From: CAXXOK01 sp963675655
Lineage (GTDB): Bacteria > Bacillota > Clostridia > Christensenellales > Aristaeellaceae
DNA: 64,000 nucleotides
NCBI GenBank assembly: GCA_963675655.1
Contig: OY776489.1
Span: forward strand, 1,674,001-1,738,000
Reading direction: 5' to 3'
Below, in pieces: positions 15,795 through 23,919 of the stretch; position 1 is the first letter of the stretch, and the number at the start of each line of letters is the position of its first letter. A program made the position numbers and the translations under genes. Below the pieces are notes generated by a model, which saw only the letters and a list, made by a program, of their open reading frames with translations, was not told the DNA's origin and did no database searches.

Positions 15795-17102
15795 GTGCCT
15801 AAAATTACGTTTATGGGTGCCGGCAGCACCGTATTTGCCAAAAATGTGCTGGGAGACAGCATGATGACGCCTGCACTGGCCGAATCCACCATTGCACTGT
15901 ACGATATTGACGCAACACGCCTGAAGGAAAGCGCGCTGATGCTGGAAAACCTGAACCACAATGCGGGCGGCAAAGCGGTGATCGAAAGCTATCTGGGTGT
16001 GGAAAACCGCAGGGCGGCGCTGCAGGGCGCCAACTATGTGGTCAATGCAATACAGGTGGGGGGATATGACCCCTGTACGATTACGGATTTTGAAATCCCT
16101 AAAAAATACGGCCTGCGGCAGACGATTGCCGATACGCTGGGCATTGGCGGTATCTTCCGCGGACTGCGCACCATTCCTGTAATGCTGGACTTTGCGCGCG
16201 ATATGGAGGCGGTTTGCCCCGATGCGTGGCTGCTGAACTACACCAACCCCATGTCGATCCTGACCGGGGCGATGCTGCGGATGACCCCGATAAAGACTGT
16301 CGGGCTTTGCCACAGTGTGCAGGTGTGCTGCCCGCATCTGTTTGCATCTCTGGCGATGCCCTATGACGAGCGCGTACAGCAAAAAATCGCCGGAATCAAC
16401 CACCAGGCATGGCTTTTAGAAGTAACGCGCGACGGTAAGGACCTGTACCCGGAAATTAAGCAAAAGGCCGCGGCCAAAACCGAAAGGCACAACGATATGG
16501 TTCGTTTTGAGCTGATGAAACGCTTCGGGTATTACGTTACCGAATCCAGCGAGCATTCCAGCGAGTATATGCCTTATTTTATCAAGGCAAACTACCCGGA
16601 ATTGATTGAGCGCTTCAACATTCCGCTGGATGAATATCCCCGCCGCTGTGTGGAGCAAATTCAAAAGTGGAACGATCAGCGTGACGAGCTGGTGCACAAC
16701 CACCAGCTGACCCACGAGCGCACCCATGAGTACGCCAGCTATATTATGGAGGCGATGGAGACCAACCTGCCGGTGAAAATCGGCGGCAACGTGCTCAATA
16801 CCGGCCTGATCACCAACCTGCCCCGGAACGCCGTGGTAGAGGTGCCCTGTCTGGTGGATAAAAGCGGCGTAACGCCCACCTATGTCGGCGAACTGCCGGA
16901 GCAGTGCGCTGCGCTCAACCGTACCAATATCAACGTGCAGCTGTTGACCATCGAAGCGGCGCGGACGCTGAAAAAGGATGATATCTACCGCGCAGCGATG
17001 ATGGATCCGCACACGGCGGCGGAGCTGTCCATCGACGATATTGTCAGCCTGTGCGACGACCTGATCGAGGCACACGGGAGCTGGCTGCCCGCGTATACCT
17101 GA
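15795..17102 (+). CDS. glycoside hydrolase family 4 enzyme (alpha-galactosidase/alpha-glucosidase type)
   Basis: A 435-residue cytoplasmic GH4 enzyme, which cleaves glycosides by an NAD+- and Mn2+-dependent oxidation-elimination route. The nucleotide-binding start ITFMGAGSTVFAKNVLGD, the motif LLNYTNPMSILTGAMLR and the metal-cysteine segment GLCHSVQ, plus AGINHQAWLLE, match MelA-type members. The GTG at 15795 follows GGGAGG. Substrate stereochemistry cannot be fixed by eye; the MelA-like features favour alpha-galactosides or alpha-glucosides. Divergent AraC regulator; no transporter next to it. Confidence 0.9.
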   Translation: MPKITFMGAGSTVFAKNVLGDSMMTPALAESTIALYDIDATRLKESALMLENLNHNAGGKAVIESYLGVENRRAALQGANYVVNAIQVGGYDPCTITDFEIPKKYGLRQTIADTLGIGGIFRGLRTIPVMLDFARDMEAVCPDAWLLNYTNPMSILTGAMLRMTPIKTVGLCHSVQVCCPHLFASLAMPYDERVQQKIAGINHQAWLLEVTRDGKDLYPEIKQKAAAKTERHNDMVRFELMKRFGYYVTESSEHSSEYMPYFIKANYPELIERFNIPLDEYPRRCVEQIQKWNDQRDELVHNHQLTHERTHEYASYIMEAMETNLPVKIGGNVLNTGLITNLPRNAVVEVPCLVDKSGVTPTYVGELPEQCAALNRTNINVQLLTIEAARTLKKDDIYRAAMMDPHTAAELSIDDIVSLCDDLIEAHGSWLPAYT

Positions 17103-17146
17103 TCGCTGCTTGCAGCTGTGCTTAACTGCGCGATATAAAATAAAAG

Positions 17147-17192
17147 AAACGCCCCGCTCATCTGTTTGGCAAAACGGATCAGCGGGGCGTTT
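17147..17192 (+). terminator. intrinsic terminator of the GH4 gene
   Basis: Twelve-base perfect stem AAACGCCCCGCT (17147-17158) with its complement at 17181-17192, ending in TTT. Confidence 0.85.
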
Positions 17193-17629
17193 GATAATAG
17201 GCATGCTGGAAACCGGCATTCGATCCGCAGGTTGTGGATGCGGTTGAAGCTTCTACCCACCGGATACCTCATGGTGATGAAAGAAAACCAAGCGTCAATT
17301 GCATAGCCGGGTGGATATGTTACCTTGCTTACATACCGAACTTTATTGTACAGGCTTGTGGAGCCTATACCTCGCAAGCGTAAGCATGCATGGGGTTTAC
17401 ACTGTGGATGCGGTAAGCCGTATGTTGCGTGCGCACACCAAAATGATGAATGGATATCTATATCCGCAACCAGAACGGGAGAGCCTGAACGGACAACGGA
17501 AGGAGCCTGCATGGCTGCTTTTTCTTGTTTGTTGACGCCGGCCGTAGTATAATCAAAAAATAAAAGAACATCAGCAGCCATTTCACATTTTACCGGCATG
17601 GGAATCAAGGGAAAAGGGAGTGTTGATTT
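17193..17629. other. intergenic region upstream of the DUF4177-like gene
   Basis: About 440 bases without a convincing gene. It contains the promoter at 17525-17553. Short frames on both strands have no ribosome sites. Confidence 0.5.
17525..17553 (+). promoter_or_regulatory. promoter of the DUF4177-like gene
   Basis: TTGTTT, 17-base spacer, TATAAT; about 75 bases before the gene start. Confidence 0.7.
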
Positions 17630-17839
17630 TTGCAGAAGTGGGAGTATCGCTGGATCAATACGTCGTCATTGTATTTGGACGGGAAAAAGATTGTGAAAGA
17701 GCCGTTCATCGATGGAAAAACGTTATTTGAGTACATCAATTATTTGGGCAGCAAAGGCTGGGAATTGGTAAGCGTTACCCCGGCGAAAGGAAAATCGAAG
17801 AAATCGTATTATTATTGGTTCAAGCGCCCTGTGGAATGA
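17630..17839 (+). CDS. small DUF4177-like protein
   Basis: A 69-residue protein: KWEYRWI at the start, then YLGSKGWELVSVTPAKGK and a terminal YYYWFKRP. This is the KWEY...GWELVSV...FKR pattern of the DUF4177 family, a small beta-alpha fold of unknown role. The TTG start at 17630 has AGGGAG seven to eight bases upstream. It has its own sigma-A promoter, so it appears to be a genuine expressed single gene. Function not known. Confidence 0.72.
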   Translation: MQKWEYRWINTSSLYLDGKKIVKEPFIDGKTLFEYINYLGSKGWELVSVTPAKGKSKKSYYYWFKRPVE

Positions 17840-18152
17840 GGCTGTGGAAGCATACGCGCATCATAATGGCAACCGGCAGGGATAGAATAAAAGCTTTCCA
17901 CGTTCCTTACTGGGGGTATAACGCAGGCAAAGTGGCGAAATGCACAGCGATAATGAAGTATTTTTAAGAGAAGCCTGATCTATGTTAGAAGTTGATAATC
18001 GATATTCCCAACGTGAGTAAGCACAGAAACAGGGAAGCAACAAAGGAGCCATCCCCATGGGGAGGCTCCTGTAAACTGGCGTTATGTTTTGTTTCTCCTT
18101 TTGCAGCATCAGAATATTGTTTGTCTGATTTTCCACGATCCTGAAACTCGAA
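17840..18152. other. intergenic region between convergent genes
   Basis: Apart from the hairpin at 18044-18070 I see no gene or recognisable site. Confidence 0.5.
18036..18070 (-). terminator. intrinsic terminator of the binding-protein/permease/ATPase operon
   Basis: AGGAGCC-A-TCCCC (18044-18056) pairs with GGGGA-GGCTCCT (18059-18070) with one bulge; on the minus strand it is followed by TTTGTTGCTT. Confidence 0.7.
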
Positions 18153-19793
18153 TTATTGAATCACAAGAGAACCGTCGGAAAGCGTTTGGCCGCTTTTGCT
18201 GTCAAAAAGCAGGATGCTGTTACCGGAGAGATCAAACCGGATTTTGGCTCCAATCTTGTACAGAACACCGCCAAAAACAACGCCTGTGAGCAGAAAATTC
18301 CCGATTTTGATGCGAACAGTAGTCTCCATGCCGGCAGGCATGGCGCTGAAAATTTCACCCTCAAGCGAGCCGTTTTCGTTGATGGAAACAGCTTCCGGAC
18401 GCACGCCGATAATGAATTGCGCACTGTCGCGCATGGCTTCTATCTCTGCTTCATCCAAGCCAACCGTTAAAAATCGAGGGCTGAATAACTTGCTTTCGTT
18501 ATCCTTGGCCACATTTTTACTCTTGCGCGTAAAATCCGGCTTCTCATATGCGGACAGCGTTTCGGCTGCCAGCCGCTGAATGGTCTGTGCGATATCCACA
18601 TTCTTTGCGCACTGAAATATTCCCTGCCGGTTTTGCAAGAAGGTGAGCCGCACCGTGCCGTCCTCCTGTTGGTTGCCGCTGGCGGCGATGAAGTTGATAG
18701 ACGGATTGCCCACGAAATCCGCTACAAAGAGATTGTCGGGAGTATTGTAAATGGTCATCGGCTCGGCATACTGCTGCAGAACTCCATTGTTGATCAAACA
18801 AATTTTCGTAGCAAGCGTCATGGCTTCCATCTGATCGTGGGTCACGTAGATAAAGGTGCTTCCGGTTTCCAAATGCAGCCGCTGCAGCTCGGAGCGCATC
18901 TCGAGTCGGAGCTTTGCATCAAGGTTTGACAGCGGCTCATCCATGAAGAGCACCTTGGGGTCGGGCGCCAGTGTTCGCGCGATGGCCACGCGTTGCTGCT
19001 GCCCGCCCGATAGCTCGCTGGGGTAGCGATCCATAAACATCCCGATTTTCACAATCCGCGATACCCGGCGGACAATCAGGTCTATTTCCTCGTTGTTCAG
19101 CTTGCGAACACGCTGTTTGGCCTGTCCGTTATGCAGAATTTCGAAGGTGTCGCTGAGTTCCATACCGTCGGCCTTAGCCTGCTGACGCCGACGGTCGAGT
19201 ATCGCCTGCTGCTTGGCTGCGGCTTCTTTGGCGACCGCCGCGGCATCGCTTGCAGCATGTAAGTGCAGTGTTAAAATTTCTTTTGCGGTGAATTGGGAAA
19301 TTTCATAGGTATCGATCAAGCGGAGAAGCGCCTTGCCCTCGTTGCGCTTCTCATCCTGCCCTAAAACGTCGCGCAGCATGCGGATCAGTTCCTCCGGCTT
19401 GGATAGTATCTCAGCCAGGCGGGCTGCTCTGCTCGCCACCCAGTCCATCTCAGGCATGCTTTCCTTGATGTTGGAAAGCCCGAAGGCAATGTTCTGGTAT
19501 ACGGTCATGTTCGGCCACAGGGCGTAGTTCTGGAACAGAAACCCCACCTTGCGGTTGTTGGCAGAGATATTAATTCCAAGTTCACTGTCAAAAACCGGCA
19601 CATCGTCAATGGTTATCCGGCCGCTGGTTGGGGTTTCCAGCCCGGCGATCATACGCAGCGTCGTTGTTTTACCGCAGCCGGACGGTCCCAGCAGCGTTAC
19701 GAATGCGTTGTCGTCAATCACGAGGTTCAGCGCATCCACTGCGTAAAACGAGCCCCAGCGCTTGGTTACATTCGTCAGTTCAATCCGTGCCAT
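18153..19793 (-). CDS. ABC transporter ATPase (AfuC/UgpC/PotA type) with a large insertion
   Basis: A 546-residue ATPase, far longer than the usual 340-370. The nucleotide domain is intact: Walker A GPSGCGKTT (residues 36-44), Q-loop FLFQNYALWP (Q88), signature LSGGQQQR (261-268), Walker B VLFMDEPLSNLD and H-loop VTHDQMEAM. However the Q-loop and the signature are about 173 residues apart instead of about 53, so some 120 residues (about 108-245), rich in charged helix (KEAAAKQQAILDRRRQQAKA), are inserted in the helical subdomain. The C-terminal TOBE-like domain (IIGVRPEAVSINENGSLEGE) is also long. The ATG at 19793 follows GGAGGA by 7 bases, and the permease stop is 1 base upstream. Confidence 0.9.
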   Translation of the reverse strand: MARIELTNVTKRWGSFYAVDALNLVIDDNAFVTLLGPSGCGKTTTLRMIAGLETPTSGRITIDDVPVFDSELGINISANNRKVGFLFQNYALWPNMTVYQNIAFGLSNIKESMPEMDWVASRAARLAEILSKPEELIRMLRDVLGQDEKRNEGKALLRLIDTYEISQFTAKEILTLHLHAASDAAAVAKEAAAKQQAILDRRRQQAKADGMELSDTFEILHNGQAKQRVRKLNNEEIDLIVRRVSRIVKIGMFMDRYPSELSGGQQQRVAIARTLAPDPKVLFMDEPLSNLDAKLRLEMRSELQRLHLETGSTFIYVTHDQMEAMTLATKICLINNGVLQQYAEPMTIYNTPDNLFVADFVGNPSINFIAASGNQQEDGTVRLTFLQNRQGIFQCAKNVDIAQTIQRLAAETLSAYEKPDFTRKSKNVAKDNESKLFSPRFLTVGLDEAEIEAMRDSAQFIIGVRPEAVSINENGSLEGEIFSAMPAGMETTVRIKIGNFLLTGVVFGGVLYKIGAKIRFDLSGNSILLFDSKSGQTLSDGSLVIQ

Positions 19794-19794
19794 G

Positions 19795-21621
19795 TCAATT
19801 TCCTCCAATTCCCTTATCCAGACTCGCGCCTGTGAGCTTGTTCACCATCGCGTTGCAAATCAGGATAAAGATGATCAACAGCAGGTTAATACCGCTGGAA
19901 AACGCATACAGCCCCATCTCGTCAAAGTAATCCAGCATTGTCGTGATAATCTTTGTCTGCGAGCATAAAAGCATAAACAGCGTCAACTCGCGCAGACAGG
20001 TCATAAACGGCAGCAGATATCCGCTGATGATCGAGGTCTTTTGGATGGGAATGATAATGCGGAACATTCGTTTATACCATGGGATGTTCTGGATAATCGC
20101 AGCCTCTTCGATTTCGCCGCTTAGTTGCATCATTGAGTTGAGCGCACTGCGGCTGGCAAACGGGATGTACTTCACCACGCCTGCCAATATCAGCAGAAGG
20201 TACGTGTTGAAAATGCCAAGCGAAGAACCAAACACGAAGAACGCGACGCCTACCGCCAGCGAGGGCATCAGGTAGGGCAGGAAGGCAATGTTATTTACAT
20301 ATGCGGCCCACTTGCTGCGGCGGTTTTTACTAACGCCATACCCGACCAACAAGCCGATGGTACCGGCCAGCAGTGCGCAGGCCACCGCCACAATCACCGT
20401 ACCGCCAAAGGCATTCCAGATGGCTGAGTTATACAGGATGCCCGGCTGGCCGTACATACCGTTTTCCGTGATGTTTTCGGAAACCAGCCACCATTTGGCG
20501 GTCAGGTTGCCGGCAATGCCGCTGGTGAGAAAGCTGTAGTCGCCAGGGTTGGGCAGGAAGGTCTCCACGGCAAAGGTGATTATCGGGAATATGCTGGTAA
20601 ACAGCGTCAGGATAATAAAGATTCCTGCAATCACATACTTACCGACCCGGCCAAGGTTGACCTTGCTGATCTGCCCCGATTTACCGGTGACGGTCGTATA
20701 GCTTTTACGGCCGCTGGTTGTGCGTTGGTTCACTACCATGATGATAACGCCCAGCACGATCATCACTACAGCAAGGATGCTCGCTTGCCCCGCACGCTTT
20801 TCGCCCATCTGAACGTACTTGGTACAAAGCGTGGTCAGCTTCAGGTAATGCGGCACGGGATAGGAACCCATGGCGCTTGAAAACACCAGCAGCACCGTGC
20901 TGAGGATGGCCGGCTTGACCATTGGCAGCGTAACACGGGCAAAAATTTTGTACCGGGGAGTATTCAATATTGCGGCTGCTTCCTCCAGGTTAGCGTCCAT
21001 GTTTCGGAAGATGCCGCCAATGAGAATATAGGCAAACGGCGCGTAGTGCAGCCCAAGTACGACTACGCTTGGGAATAGCCCGATGCACCACCACTCCGGC
21101 ATGTGTATATTGAACAGGGCAGCCAGAAGGCCGTCCGACGTACCCGTTACCGCGTTGCTGGAAAACACGTTCTGCCACACGACAGCCAGCGTCCACTGCG
21201 GCATAATATAAGGAAATATAAAAATTGAGCTTAGGTATTTGCGGTTGGTAAGATTGGTACGCGTAACCAGATACGCAAATATGCCACCGTACAGGATGGC
21301 GAACACACAGGAGAAAACCGACAGCAACATGGAATTGAGCAACGGCGTCCACAGATTGATCTGGCTCATCCGCCCAAATAACAGATCCTTCCAGTTGTAC
21401 AGGGTATAGCCTTCCGTAAGCCCGGTATAATACGCGTCCACCGAGCCCCGGTGAACAGAAACCGTATCCACGAAAATAGAGATCATCGGCGCGATGGTCG
21501 ACACAGTTAAAATAATACCCAGCAGCAGCAATAAACCGTTCTGCGGCTTGGTGATAAAGGTTTTAATGCGGTTAAGCAGGATATGAATCCGGTAAGACCT
21601 GCGGCGTATCGAGTGTTCCAT
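19795..21621 (-). CDS. fused two-domain ABC transporter permease (AfuB/FbpB-like)
   Basis: A 608-residue protein with two permease domains in tandem, about 12 membrane spans. Each half has an EAA coupling loop (EEAAAILNTPRYKIFARVTL near the middle of the first half and EEAAIIQNIPWYKRMFRIII in the second). Such fused permeases serve Fe(III)-type and hexose-phosphate (AfuABC) systems. The ATG at 21621 has GGAGGA upstream; the extra 20 N-terminal residues of the longer frame overlap the intergenic hairpin-like sequence and lack a ribosome site. It is encoded between its binding protein and ATPase. Confidence 0.9.
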   Translation of the reverse strand: MEHSIRRRSYRIHILLNRIKTFITKPQNGLLLLLGIILTVSTIAPMISIFVDTVSVHRGSVDAYYTGLTEGYTLYNWKDLLFGRMSQINLWTPLLNSMLLSVFSCVFAILYGGIFAYLVTRTNLTNRKYLSSIFIFPYIMPQWTLAVVWQNVFSSNAVTGTSDGLLAALFNIHMPEWWCIGLFPSVVVLGLHYAPFAYILIGGIFRNMDANLEEAAAILNTPRYKIFARVTLPMVKPAILSTVLLVFSSAMGSYPVPHYLKLTTLCTKYVQMGEKRAGQASILAVVMIVLGVIIMVVNQRTTSGRKSYTTVTGKSGQISKVNLGRVGKYVIAGIFIILTLFTSIFPIITFAVETFLPNPGDYSFLTSGIAGNLTAKWWLVSENITENGMYGQPGILYNSAIWNAFGGTVIVAVACALLAGTIGLLVGYGVSKNRRSKWAAYVNNIAFLPYLMPSLAVGVAFFVFGSSLGIFNTYLLLILAGVVKYIPFASRSALNSMMQLSGEIEEAAIIQNIPWYKRMFRIIIPIQKTSIISGYLLPFMTCLRELTLFMLLCSQTKIITTMLDYFDEMGLYAFSSGINLLLIIFILICNAMVNKLTGASLDKGIGGN

Positions 21622-21690
21622 CTTTTCCTCCTGCCGCCATGCGGGAAGCGTTTCAGCGCTTCCCGCATGGCTGTTATGCATGCCTGTCGG

Positions 21691-22995
21691 CTATTTGTTG
21701 CTGACGATCATGTCAATCCAGTCGCCCAGATCGAAGGATACCTGCGCACAGTATGCGGGATCCTCTACTACCAACTCGCCGCCATCGGCAGCGGTCCACC
21801 AAGTGAAACCACGGTCGTTTTTAGCGGGATAGGTGTCCGCGCCGTCTACATAACCGTCCATAGAGTGGTCCTGATTGCAGGCAGGATTAGCACTATAGCC
21901 GCCCATGTCCTTGCCCCACGCGGAGAAGCCTTCCTGTGTGGTGGTCATGTAGGAGATGAAAGCGCAAGCCGTCCACGGCAGAGGCGACGTTTTCACAACC
22001 TGCAGGTAGTGGCGGTAAGCATAGCCGCCGATGCCCACGTAGTTATCCTGGTAGGCGGCAATTGTGATGTTGTTGACCGATACATCGGAGGATTCTTCCA
22101 CAGAGCGCAGCTTGGAATACACCAGCAGACCCGTTTGTCCGGCAGCGGATGTAGTAACCAGCGTGTTGCAAATGGGGCCGTCGTCGGTTTGCTCATTATA
22201 CGCAAGGCACCACAGTTTAATGTAGGCAAGCCCGTATTTGGCGTTTTCGGCGGTGAGCCCCAATGTTTCAGCATCGGGAGCCACTTCGTCGATCGTGGCC
22301 TGGAAATAAGCTTGCTCCTCGGCAGGCAGCGCGTCAAACGCGGCCTTGAGGTAATCCGCATAGGTGTCCTTGGTGAGCATGTACAGGAAATTCTTCCCGA
22401 CCAGCTCGGAGTTTACACCCATGAACAGCGGTGCCTGGCCCTCGGCCACAAAATCCCAGCAGTTATCAAACACAGCTTCGGTGAGGTTGTTGAACATGAA
22501 CACCTTGTTGAGTGTTTGCAGCGTCAGCGGATAACCCGCGTTTTCCACATCCACGCCTTCACTTTCGGCCCATTCCTTGGGAATGAAATTCAGCAGGTTG
22601 CCGGTGTCGAGCATCTTGGACTGAATCTGATTGCCGTCCTGAATGAGCGTCATGGAATAAATATGCTTTGCGCTCTTGATATCGGCGTTCAGGATGGTGA
22701 AGATGGAATTGTTCTTCGGCTGGGACCATTCAATGGTTCCGGTATAGGAGGGATCGATCGTTTGCAGCATGGCCACGAAGCTGGCGCCGGCTGTTTTGCC
22801 GCGGCTGGAATTGCCGATGCCATAGAGCACCTGGCCGCTCGATTCCTCAATGGCCTTTTGATAGAGCTCCGCATTGGTCATGTTTTGTGCTTGGGCAATG
22901 ATCTCTTCCACGCTGAGCGTTTCTTCGGCGAATCCAAACGCCGTCAGGCTCATGAGCATGGTGACCGTCAGCACAAATGCGATGATTTTTTTCAT
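21691..22995 (-). CDS. ABC transporter solute-binding protein
   Basis: A 434-residue protein with a signal peptide (MKKIIAFVLTVTMLMSLTAFGFA, cut after GFA) and no lipobox cysteine, so secreted or retained by the membrane complex. The body is a periplasmic-binding-protein type 2 fold seen by pattern (YGLAYIKLWCLAYNEQ; AAGQTGLLVYSKLRSVEE; ACAFISYMTTTQEGFSAWGK) and is much divergent from sequences I know. AAAGGAG lies upstream of the ATG at 22995. It is the first gene of the binding-protein/permease/ATPase unit, so it carries the ligand to the fused permease. Ligand: hexose phosphate or another anion is suggested only by the neighbouring sensor system. Confidence 0.8.
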   Translation of the reverse strand: MKKIIAFVLTVTMLMSLTAFGFAEETLSVEEIIAQAQNMTNAELYQKAIEESSGQVLYGIGNSSRGKTAGASFVAMLQTIDPSYTGTIEWSQPKNNSIFTILNADIKSAKHIYSMTLIQDGNQIQSKMLDTGNLLNFIPKEWAESEGVDVENAGYPLTLQTLNKVFMFNNLTEAVFDNCWDFVAEGQAPLFMGVNSELVGKNFLYMLTKDTYADYLKAAFDALPAEEQAYFQATIDEVAPDAETLGLTAENAKYGLAYIKLWCLAYNEQTDDGPICNTLVTTSAAGQTGLLVYSKLRSVEESSDVSVNNITIAAYQDNYVGIGGYAYRHYLQVVKTSPLPWTACAFISYMTTTQEGFSAWGKDMGGYSANPACNQDHSMDGYVDGADTYPAKNDRGFTWWTAADGGELVVEDPAYCAQVSFDLGDWIDMIVSNK

Positions 22996-23054
22996 AACAG
23001 GGTCTCCTTTCAATTTTGATGGCGTCTTGCTACATCTGTTTTTATTGTAAAAAA

Positions 23055-23098
23055 ACGCCGCTAAAAAGAGAACAGGAGAAATCTGCGATTTCTCCTGT
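23055..23098 (-). terminator. intrinsic terminator after the response regulator gene
   Basis: Twelve-base perfect stem ACAGGAGAAATC (23072-23083) / GATTTCTCCTGT (23087-23098), loop TGC, followed on the minus strand by TTCTCTTTTTAG. It separates the sensor operon from the transporter operon. Confidence 0.8.
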
Positions 23099-23139
23099 GA
23101 TTCTGCTATTTTTGTGAAAAACGGTTATATTTATGCCAT

Positions 23140-23919
23140 TTATTCCCTCTTTTCGGAGCTCGTACCGCTGGTTGCAACACTCCGTTCCTGATACTCCGAG
23201 GGGGAAAGTCCCGTATACTTTTTAAAGATACTGCTGAAATAGTTCACATCCCGGTAGCCAACCTTACTGGCAACCTCGTAAACCTTCATGCGGCAGTCGC
23301 CCAGCGCCTTCATCGCAGCATGTATGCGGTACTGCGTAAGGTAGCCTGTTACGGTGCGGTTGATTTCCTTTTTAAACACGTGGCTGAGATGCCCTTCACT
23401 GACGCACAGATGACCGGCAATCGTCGTGATGCCGATGTCGTTGTCGCCGTAATGGGCGACAATGTAGTGAATCGCCTCCACCACATACTTGCTTGTCGCC
23501 ATGGAGGTATCCGGCAGCAGCGACTGCGGAGTGAGCATGCTGGATGTCGGCTCCTGCTGCAGGATCCGCGATACAGCCACGGCAAGATCGCGATTGCGGA
23601 AGGGTTTAAGCAGGTAATCCACCGCGCCCAGCCGCAGCGCTTTTTGTGCAAAGGGAAACTCATCATACGCTGTCAGTACGATTACCCGGGCGTCGTTGCC
23701 CTGCTGGCGCAGTTCCGCCAGCATGGTAAGCCCATCCATTTTCGGCATGCGGATGTCGGTTATAATCAGGTCCGGTTTCAGCTCCAGCGCAAGTGCGAGC
23801 CCCTCTTCGCCGTTGGAGGATTCCCCGATGATGACGCAGTCCATTTGCTGCCACTCCACGCCAAGAGCAATCCCCCGGCGCACTATCAGTTCGTCGTCAA
23901 CGATCATAATCCTGTGCAT
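23140..23919 (-). CDS. response regulator with AraC-type DNA-binding domain (YesN/HptR-like)
   Basis: A 259-residue regulator. Receiver domain residues 1-115 with acidic pocket D8-D9, phospho-acceptor D55 in LIITDIRMPKMDG, T83 region VLTAYDE and K105 in YLLKPF. The C-terminus has two helix-turn-helix motifs (ITTIAGHLCVSEGHLSHVFK and VYEVASKVGYRDVNYFSSIF) ending GLSPSEYQE. GGAGGAG precedes the ATG, which lies inside the end of the kinase gene (23-base overlap). Expected to activate the adjacent transporter operon when phosphorylated by the partner kinase. Confidence 0.93.
   Translation of the reverse strand: MHRIMIVDDELIVRRGIALGVEWQQMDCVIIGESSNGEEGLALALELKPDLIITDIRMPKMDGLTMLAELRQQGNDARVIVLTAYDEFPFAQKALRLGAVDYLLKPFRNRDLAVAVSRILQQEPTSSMLTPQSLLPDTSMATSKYVVEAIHYIVAHYGDNDIGITTIAGHLCVSEGHLSHVFKKEINRTVTGYLTQYRIHAAMKALGDCRMKVYEVASKVGYRDVNYFSSIFKKYTGLSPSEYQERSVATSGTSSEKRE

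Noticed and set aside
18246..19793. Frameshift or fusion error as the cause of the long ATPase
   Set aside because: The frame is continuous, flanked on both sides by intact ATPase motifs, and its composition matches the rest of the gene, so a genuine insertion is more likely.
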